From the NCBI GenBank assembly GCA_047967505.1, contig CM106538.1: a DNA stretch of 64,000 bases; one strand, given 5' to 3'. The notes under the pieces are model-generated. The model had not been told where the DNA came from. It searched no databases and saw nothing but the letters and a program-made list of their open reading frames with translations. Source of the DNA: Dipteris shenzhenensis (Eukaryota; Polypodiophyta; Polypodiopsida; Gleicheniales). Shown in pieces: positions 12,601 to 22,397 of this stretch; position 1 is the first letter of the stretch, and each line of letters begins with the position of its first letter. Position numbers and translations under genes: made by a program.

Positions 12601-15600
12601 CTGTCTGGAAACCAGCCTAGGTGGGCACCTCCTGTGAGCTAGGTCTGCAGCACAAGGTACTTCTTTCTCCTCTTGAATGTAGGCCCAAGCTGCTGCTCCT
12701 TTTGCTAGTGGATTAGCTGCTCCAGATGATGATTGATCACAACACCTTGCTGCCCCAAGGTCCAGCCTCTAGGCAACTCAGTCTACAGCACACTTTCCAC
12801 TCTCCTTCACCCCCAGTGTGAGGAACAAGGGAGTGGCTTCTGGCTGCTCCTGTCTGCTCCTTTCCTTGCTGAATGGTTGGATATAAAATGAGGCCCAGGG
12901 ACTCTCCTTTTATAGGGCATAAGGCCCCCTTGAACCAACCGACCAGCCAGCCCTAAATGCGTTGACTGGCTGGTCTGTTTGGGCCGACCAGTCTGCCCCC
13001 CCCCCCCCCAGTCTGTAAACAGACCTGATTGGGGGCTGTCCTTCAGACCCGCCTGGCCATGTGGCAGCCCGCCATAGGCCCAGGCACTCTGCCCACCTGC
13101 TGGCCCTGTTCCACGCCTGTTGCAGGCTCCATACAAGGCACAAAGGCCTTGCAATGCAGGCGCCTTTGGCCACTACAGATCCCGCCTTCAGCCAGGCTTC
13201 CATTAGCCCTGTCTTTCATCCAGTAGGCCTCTGTACAGCCCCGTACAGTGGGGCCGTACCCTGCTGATGTCATCGCGCCTTTCACACGGCCCTATTGTGA
13301 AGATAGTGGGAGAGAGGGAAGGAGTCTCACTTGCGACTTTCTCACATGCACAAATGGGGGAATACACACAAAAGTGGAGGCTGAAAACAGTTTTCCTCTT
13401 CTTAGTTGTGAAAGCCAAAAGAACTCTAGTACAAAGAAATAGAAGAACCCTATATGTGGGTCTCAAACCAAACTCAACTAACTAAGGTGGCATACTAACT
13501 GAGCCACAAACTAGAGTAGATAAGGATAGCTATCATCCAGCTATTATTCGTGGGCGGTGTACCAACCGCGTCTCCAGCTAACACGTCGGTGACATAAATA
13601 CACAACGGTCACCCTGGCATATCGCGAGTGGAGCTCGATATCTCAACACTCCCCCTCGAGCTCAATCCCAATTCTTGCACACCAAGCAGGTCTCTGAACT
13701 TGCGCAGCTTCTCTGTGCCCAATGCTTTCGTGAATATGTCAGCTACCTGATCCTCTGTGCTGACATAAACTAGATCAATAAGACCTAGTAAAACCTTCTC
13801 CCGCACATAGTGATAATGCACCTCAATGTGCTTTGTTCTAGCATGAAAGACTGGGTTCTTTGCCAAGTGTATACTGCTCATGTTGTCACAATAAATGACA
13901 ACTGGCCCATCTGTAGACTGATGCATATCATAAAGTAGCTTATGCAACCAAGCTACCTCACATGCAGCCATTGCTGCACCCCTGTACTCAGCCTCTGTGC
14001 TCGACAAGGCAACTGTAGGCTGTTTCTTACTGCTCCAAGTGACTGCAGCACTCCCAAAAGAGAACACATATCCACTGGTAGATCGTCTATCAGAAATGCT
14101 ACCAGCCCAATCAACATCAGTGTATCCATGCAACTGTATCTGAACCCCAGCCTCATAAAATAGTCCATACTGCAATGTGGACTTCACATACCTGAGTATG
14201 CGTCTAGCCGCATCCAAATGCGGTTTCTTTGGAGCCTGCATAAACTGACTTACCAATCCAACAGCATAGCTTAAATCTGGCCTGGTAATAGTCATATAAA
14301 TCAAACTTCCTACTATGCGTCTGTACATAGTAGGGTCTTCCAAAAGCTCACCTGCATCTGTGCTCAGCTTCACGTTCTGCTCCAAAGGAACTGAAATAGG
14401 CTTACAGCCTGTCATCCCATATTTGGACAGCATGTCCAATCCATACTGCCTCTGCAAGAGCTGTATCCCACTTGGTGATCTAATCACCTCAATGCCCAAG
14501 AAATAACGCAGCTCTCCCAAATCCTTCATCTCAAACTTCTGCCTCAATAGCATTTTCACATGAAGGATATCTTCATCACTATCACCTGTGATGATCAAAT
14601 CATCAACATAAATGACAAGCAGCATAATCCCTTTCTCTGTTTTTCTCACATAGAGTGAGAAATCTGCCTTGAAAATCTGAAAGCCAATAGTGACAAGATA
14701 CTGTCCTATCTTGTCAGACCATGCTCTAGGTGCTTGCTTCAAGCCATACAAGGCTTTCTTCAACCTGCAAACAAACTCAGGATGAATAGCATGAACATAA
14801 CCTGCTGGCTGCTCCATAAAGACCTCTTCTTGCAAATCACCATGCAAGAAGGCATTCTTTACATCCATCTGATGTAAAGACCATCCCTTTGATGCAGCCA
14901 TAGCAATGGCTGCTCTTACGGTTGCCATCCTTGCAACCGGACTGAAAGTTTCTTCATAATCAATGCCATATGTCTATGCATACCCCTTGACAACTAATCT
15001 TGCTTTGTATCTATTCACAGAACCATCTGCATTGTGCTTGATCTTATAAACCCACTTACAGCCAATTGCATTCTTGTCTTTAGGCAAAGGCACCAATTCC
15101 CATGTAGCATTTGCATCCAAGGCATCCATTTCTTCATCCATGGCTTTCTCCCATTTTTCATTTCCCATGGCTTGCTGAAAAGAAGTGGGTTCTGGTTCCT
15201 GTATCACTTTGACCATATAGGCATAGTGAATGGCTATAAATCCATCATATTTCAGCCTATCCACAGGATACCTAACCCTGGTAGACCTGTGCAAAATAGG
15301 CTCACTTCCAGGTGCTCTCAAAACATCCCTGGTCTTCCTTACTCCAGGTGTAACAACAGAAAGAATACCCAACTGATCATCAATGCTCTGTTCTGAGCCA
15401 CTGGATTCACCATCCACACAAGAATGACCTGCATTCACATCAAACATGGGCTGATCTACCTTCTCTTTTCCTTTTCGTGATACCTGCATACCACTCTCTG
15501 CATTGCTTTGAGGAGATTCTCCTGATCTCAATCTGCTTGTCCATGGCGAAGTATGTGAACCACTGCTAGACGACACTGCAGGTCCACTGATATTTTGTGA

Positions 15601-18600
15601 TTGCTGCTGTGAATTCTGTGCAGCATTACCATTTTGTGCATCTACATCAATCATCACATTTACTGGTTTATACCAACTGCTCATCTCATAAAAAACAACA
15701 TCTCTGCTTACTGTAAACTTACGAGTAGAAGGGTTATAGCATCTATACCCTTTCTGCTGCAGAGAGTAACCAATAAAGACGTACTTCTCAGCTTTTGGAT
15801 CCAACTTGGACCTCAACTCATCCGGCACATGGACATAGGCAATGCAACAAAAAATTTTCAAATGAGAAATATCTGGTTTCCTACCAGTATACATCTTCTC
15901 TGGCGTCATGCCATGTATTGCTGCAGTGGGAGTCCTGTTCATTATATAAACTGCTGTAGCAACTGCTTCAGCCCAATAATGATCTGGTAGATCTTTTTCA
16001 TTTAGCATAGTCCGAGATACCTCTCCAATATGCCTGTTTTTCCTTTCTGCAATTCCATTTTGCTGTGGGGTATGACTGCATGAATATTGCTGCTTTATAC
16101 CATGCTCCTGCAAGAACCTTCTGCAGGCCTGTTTCTTTTTCAACCATAGCTTTTTTTTTTTGCCGAAAAAACAGTGCTAATTATATTACTTCGAGAACAA
16201 GATACAAGAGGTCAGCTTATAGCTGACGGGCTGCGTTCACAAACCGGACGCAGCCCTAAAAGGTAGCATAATAAATCATGCTCTCACGGAGGGATATGAC
16301 GAGTGTGAATGAACAGCCATCGGGGTGGTGAGTAGTGCCACCGAAGGCCCTGCGTACTCTGCTCGAAGAAGAGGCCCTGTGTGTCCCAAGCCCGGAGGAA
16401 GCGTCTCCGCTTCTCCTGACCGGCCCGGGAGTCTCCCTGAATCTGGTCCCACTGGCCTCTGAGGGTATGAATAATCTCACTCCAAATCTCCGCCATGATC
16501 TGGGCAGTCGATAAGGAGGTGCCACCGAGGATCTGCGGGTAGCGCGAGGTCCAGATGTGCCACCCTGTAATGCTGCTAATAATCTCCCAGACTGGCTGCC
16601 TCTCCCGAACTCCTATATCAGCCTCTGCTAGGTGCTGCGGGATACCCTCGAGCGGCCCCCACGTCCCCTGTGTGATAAGAAAAGTGGGGTCCTGCTGGCA
16701 TGCCTCGAATAAATGATGAAGACCAGGTGCGGTGCTGCACCAACAGAACGCGCCCCAAGTGATCAATCCTAGCTCTGGTGCTGCGCGAGTAAGAAGCCCG
16801 AAAGTCCACCTCCACACTTCCTGGGCGCGAGTGCAGCTCCACAGGCAGTGTTTTGGTGACTCCTCATCCGCATGGCAAATCTGACAGCATCCGTCCTGGC
16901 CTATCTGCCTCAACCAGCTCCCCACTGGAAGACCTTTGTGGGCAAGAAGCCACAGGAAGTATGAGATCTTCCGCGGCCGCCAGCTCTCCCACAAGGCCTT
17001 CCAGAATGCCTGCAAAAAGAACCTGGAAATACCCTGTGCGTACCAGCTGGGTCGCTGGGTGGGGGGGCGGCTCTGCATCCTCCCGAACAACCATAGCTTT
17101 GAAAGCTTTGAAGTGCCCAAACACTTCACTTTTCTTTTTCATAAAATACACCCAAAGTTTTCTACTGAAGTCATCAATAAATGTGACAAAATAGTGACAG
17201 CCTCCAATAGATGCAGCTTTAGTAGTCCACACATCAGAGTGGATTAATTCCAATGGCTTTTTACTCTCTTGAACATGCCTAGGAAAAGGTTTCCTTGCCT
17301 ATTTCCCAAATTGACAAGCTTCACAAACCTTGTGCATTTCTGCAACCTTGAATTTAGGCAATCCTGCAACAATATTTTGGGCTTGCATTGATTTAAGTCG
17401 CTCTATATTAACATGACCAATGCGTTTGTGCCAGATATCAATATCTGCAACTACACCGGTCCCATGTGCAAACATTGCTGCACTCAATTCAGGCATGTCC
17501 GCATCCAACGTGAACATCCTGTCCTTCTTCTTTCCTTTTGCTATCAAGCGACCGTTATTTTTCATATCCTCAACAAAGCATCCATGAGGATTAAATCTGA
17601 CCTGCAAGCCCTGCTCAACCATTTGACCAACAGAAACTAGGTTCTTGGTGATGTTCAGGACATGAAATACATCGGACAGGTATTTCTTTTTCCTATCTTG
17701 CATAGACAAAGGAATTTTACCAATCTGCACAATAGGATGTGCAGTATCATCACCAATCTCCACAAATCCTGGCTTTTTCATTTTCCTTGCATCCTGCATC
17801 CATTCTGCATGACCTGTCATGTGGTTTGACGCACCTAAGTCAACATACCACACATCATTTCGTTCTTCTGCACTTGTCACAGAATTGGTCATATGCTGCA
17901 TCATAAATAGATGCTCATTTCTGTCATCACCCTGTCTACTGGAAGATGCATAATTGCCTTGCTGCAATTTTCCATTCATAATGTCATTCCGCTTTTTGTA
18001 GCAGTCCTTAGCCATATGACCCATTTTACCACAGTAGTAGCATTCAACATTGCTGTTTGCATTTTGGCCTCTCTGCCATCTACCACGGCCTCTTTGACTC
18101 CCCCTGCCTCTAGAGTTACCACGTCCTCCTGCATAGGACTGGTTTTCTTGAGATTGCTGCATATTCTGATTTCTACCACGGCCTGCAGATCGGCCTCCTC
18201 TACCTCTGTCTCTACCTCTGCCAGCATTTGAGTAGAAGACAGTTTCTTTTGAAGTTCCTGCTGAAGAAGATGCACCCCCATTTCTCTGCTCTTCAGAAAT
18301 TAGAAGAGCAAACAACTCTTCAAAATCAGGAAATTTTTCACGGATGGCAATGGATGTCCGGAACTGTGCATAATCCTTTCCTAGACCATTCAAGGTCACA
18401 GAAACTAGATCATCATCTTCCACTGGCGACTCAATGGAAGCAAGTGCATCTGCAATTTTCTTCACCTTCATGTGGTAGTCGTTTATGCTCAAATTTTCTC
18501 TCTGCACAACATTGTGCAACTCCTGTTTGAGCTGCATTTTCCTAGCTTGCGTATTTGTGCTGTACATTTTTGCCAAAGTATCCCATGCCTCCTTTGGCGT

Positions 18601-21600
18601 ACTTGCATCCTGAATATGCACAATCATGGAGTCCGAAATACTGATTGACAGCCAGTACATAACTTTCCTGGCTCTCTCATGCCATCCTTTGAATGCCTGC
18701 ATTTCCTGTTGATTGGGAACATTAGGAAGAACAGGTTCTTCTTCATTTCTTGTAATGAACTCTCAATAGCCTTTTCCCATCAAGAAATTCGTCATTCTAA
18801 ACTTCCATGCCTGGAAGTTGTTCTTGTCAAGCTTTTCAGTGACAATCTGTGAAAGAGAATCAGATGCCATTACAGAACACTGCAAAATATTTTGCCACTG
18901 CAAAAAAACACAGCTTTTGCCTCACACGGGCAGATCAGCAAAACTGACGAAAGTGGTATTTCACCACACAATCACTTCCTAGTGACGATTTTGCATCAAC
19001 AGGCAACAAGCATGAATCTGCAACTCCCAATATCTCTGCACACAGGCATACGATGCAATTTCTGCGGTAACTTTTCACCGACTAGCCGCGCAGTGGTCGC
19101 ACATCTAAAATAGGGCCTTTTTTTGAGTGCCTGCGAAGAACTTCCGCCTTCAAAATGGGCCCCGAAATGGCCTCGAATCAGAAAAATAAAGTCACTAAGG
19201 GCTTAGCCCTTGCCCGCAGCATATACTGCGCTCTCGCCACACCGCGAAGGGCGTCTCAATCTGAGACAGTGCACTCTTGCACTTCTGGCCGTGCTACCTG
19301 CAGAGATTTGCTCCCAAACTCGAAATAGGAAAGCAACACTGGTCCTCTTACCAGGACACCACGAACTTGGCTTGCTTTCTTGAGCTCCTTACTACGAACA
19401 AGGCTCTGATACCATGTGAAGATAGTGGGAGAGAGGGAAGGAGTCTCACTTGCGACTTTCTCACATGCACAAATGGGGGAATACACACAAAGGTGGAGGC
19501 TGAAAACAGTTTTTCTCTTCTTAGTTGTGAAAGCCAAAAGAACTCTAGTACAAAGAAATAGAAGAACCCTATATGTGGGTCTCAAACCAAACTCAACTAA
19601 CTAAGGTGGCATACTAACTGAGCCACAAACTAGAGTAGATAAGGATAGCTGTCATCCAGCTATTATTCGTGGGCGGTGTACCAACCGCATCTCCAGCTAA
19701 CAAGTCGGTGACATAAATACACAACGGTCACCCTGGCATATCGCGAGTGGAGCTCGATATCTCAACACCTATTGCAGGCCGTACGCTTGCTCTGCAGTTC
19801 CGTCTTGCCAGGTCAGATCCAGGGCTTCATGCCCCCGCCATCTCTTCTGCACAAGGTCTCTTGTGCTGTCCAAATGACAGCTCATGTGCTGCCCATATGG
19901 CAGCCCCATTCTCTGCCCATCTGGCAGTCTATACATCCCTAGGTCCACCTCCCCCATGCTCTCCTCATATGGGGGCTTACAGATGGGGAGGTGACCATTC
20001 CAACAGCTATTACTTCCCCCACCTTCCTTACCTCCATGACTCTACAAGAAGTAGAAAATTGGACAGGACCTGATGGGGATGCTAGCAGCAATGACAGGGG
20101 ACAGAAAGTATGGCAGAAGGTTCTAATGCAACAGTGGGACCCAAGGGGCTGAAACTATGGTACGATGGCAGAGCCAAAGATCCAGAGATGAGAAGCAATG
20201 GTGGGTGGGAGGGAGGCTATAGTAGGAAGGCTTGCTGGGACACAGCACTGAAGCTATGATGAGAGCTAAAAGGAGAGGAGCAGACTGATACCAAAGAGAA
20301 GGGAAGAGGAGGTCCGATAAGAAGAAGAGGACATGAAGGACCTTGGGGGAGGCGTCAAAGAGGCGAGAAGCATTTCAAGCTTAAACAACAAATTATCTTT
20401 GCAAGCACAACCACAATATATTTCATGTTGTACAAGTGCATTGCCGTTCAAAACCTGTACCTTTTGTTCTTGTTGCTGCTTGTAATACCAAGCCATCATT
20501 GCTTTCTGGGTCTCTGCATCTACAGGCTGTAACAATCGTACCAAGCAAAAGAATCATTCTTATGATTTTTTTTTGAAAATGATTGCACTGTCTTTGACAG
20601 TCACACAGAACAGACAATGCAGACAAGAAAATAGGAGCTTTCAAAGTTCCAAGACTGCATATTACTTACAGGCTCACGTGGTGGGGGAGCATGGCCTCTA
20701 ACTTGAAGCTTGGCTATTATCTAGATACATTGAAAATGTTAAGGATGCAAGATTACACAGGAATATGATAGTTTGCAGGATACAGTGTAATGATGAGGCT
20801 GAGGTATTTTACGGTACCTTTGTTTTGTCATTCTTGCCTACATGGTCAGAGAGCCTCTTCTCACGCATCAATTCCTTGCCAGCCCACCACATCTGTGATG
20901 TGTCTGGATCCAATAAGTCCGCATCTGCAAAGTGAAAACAAAGGCCTCTGGAATGGATAAACAAGATAGGGCACTACTATCAGATTTTATGATCTAGCGT
21001 TTGGCTACAGCAGCACTGCTCACTCGCAAGATGGCCACTTCAGACAGTAACTTGCATCTAATTCATAATCCTTGCACTTCAAAGAAAGGGGCATTTTGTG
21101 CACATCTAAACCTTTGTAAGTGCCGATCAATAACTGGTGGACTGGATCATACTGTGGAAGTCCCATGGGAAAACATATCATTACGGCCCCTCTCACATTC
21201 TGTATGACCTCTTTCAAAGGACCTGCAGTAAGTGGTACCCTATGTAACACCTGCTCCTGTTTGAAACCATCATTTTCAGTACCATTTGCCCTTTTAGAAA
21301 AAATGCTGAGAATTAATGTCAAATTTCTTAAATGCATAGTTCAGAAAAGAAGCAGCATTGCAACTCAGAGTGGAAGCAAGGTGGGACTTTCGTCTGGAAA
21401 ATAGCATAATGAGTATATGGACGGAGGCATAACAGTCTAAGTCCATCCAAAAAGTGCACATTAAGCATACACAAAGCCTCACATGTCGGAGACTTTTCTT
21501 GCATAAAACATTTTTTCCCTTCCCTTCCATTTATTTTGTTTTATTATTTGTTTCTTATTTGTAATGTAAATAGGTCACACAGACAGAAAATGACACACTC

Positions 21601-22355
21601 GCTGGTTCACTGGTCTTACTACGATGCATACAAATGTAAGAAACTGTCTGTATAGATATTCTTCACCAATTTGCAGTGTGTGAGAGGGCCCATGTCAGCC
21701 ATTAGCATAGGGGAAAGACCAAGTGGCATACAAAGGAACCCCTAAGTCCAACATAGACCTAAGGAAGATGATACAATTACTTATCATATGTTCTACATCG
21801 AGATACAAAAATGCATTGCAGCAACACAATATAAGGCAATCCCATACGCACATGCTGACAACCCAATCACAAAAATATAATGTGTTTAAGATACGAAGAA
21901 AGGTAGATATTGTTTTCACTAGGTCAGATAGCTCTCTGGGTCCAGTTCTCTTATTCCTGCTGAGTGTAGTATCAGGTATCAATGCACATAGATGAGGTGA
22001 AATAATGACAGGAGCTATAGTGTTTCTGTATTGGCAAGAACAGTTAAAAACATGCTTCATGCCAGATACGTGCCTGTGTGCCTGTCTGTGTACACGTGAG
22101 AGAGGGACTTTGAGCTGTGTTTTGGGTAAGACTGCTGTCCAAACAAGGATCATGGAAGGCCAAGAAGTTTCCCTTTTGTATATGCAAAATGTCAGCATGC
22201 ATTTGTTCATACATGCATCCACATGTGTGTGTGTGTGTTGGGGGGGCGGGTAAGGCTGTTGTCGAAAACAGATAATATTAATTAAAACAAATCATTGAAG
22301 GCCAAGAAGTGTTCCTTTTGTGTATGCAAAATGTCTGCATGCATTTATACATGCA

Positions 22356-22397
<42 letters not shown>

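Larger units (their letters stand above)
13609..18870 (-). pseudogene. Copia-1 gag-pol, defective
   Basis: The ATG at 18870 starts a Copia polyprotein. Gag has the knuckle [14 protein letters not shown] (near 18030). The protease reads [12 protein letters not shown], where the active-site DSG of sister copies is DLG. The integrase has HKRIGHVN and [11 protein letters not shown]. The RT has [12 protein letters not shown] and [10 protein letters not shown], and the RNase H ends [17 protein letters not shown]. Breaks are TGG to TGA in gag (about 18765), CAG to TAG at 17299-17301 and at 14974-14976, a LINE insertion at about 16154-17087, and loss of the integrase stretch containing DGGGEY next to it. 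It cannot encode working integrase. Confidence 0.93.
13296..19767 (-). mobile_element. Copia-1, complete LTR retrotransposon
   Basis: Two 353-bp LTRs (13296-13648 and 19415-19767) bound the element. The 5-bp target duplication CCTAT is present at 13291-13295 and 19768-19772. The primer binding site is directly inside the right LTR and the polypurine tract directly inside the left one, so it is a minus-strand element. The two LTRs differ at only about five positions by eye, so the insertion is young. Gag-pol is defective: it has nonsense codons, a protease active-site change, an 18-codon integrase deletion and a LINE insertion. Confidence 0.96.

Noticed and set aside
16853-17247. Plus-strand frames overlapping the LINE/Copia boundary
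   Set aside because: They are antisense shadows of the LINE ORF2 end and Copia integrase. The minus-strand readings carry the recognisable motifs.
20001-20460. A nearer last exon of CFAP298 downstream of exon 6
   Set aside because: The continuing frame ([16 protein letters not shown]...) has no family resemblance, whereas 3549-3653 matches the conserved C-terminus in the correct phase.
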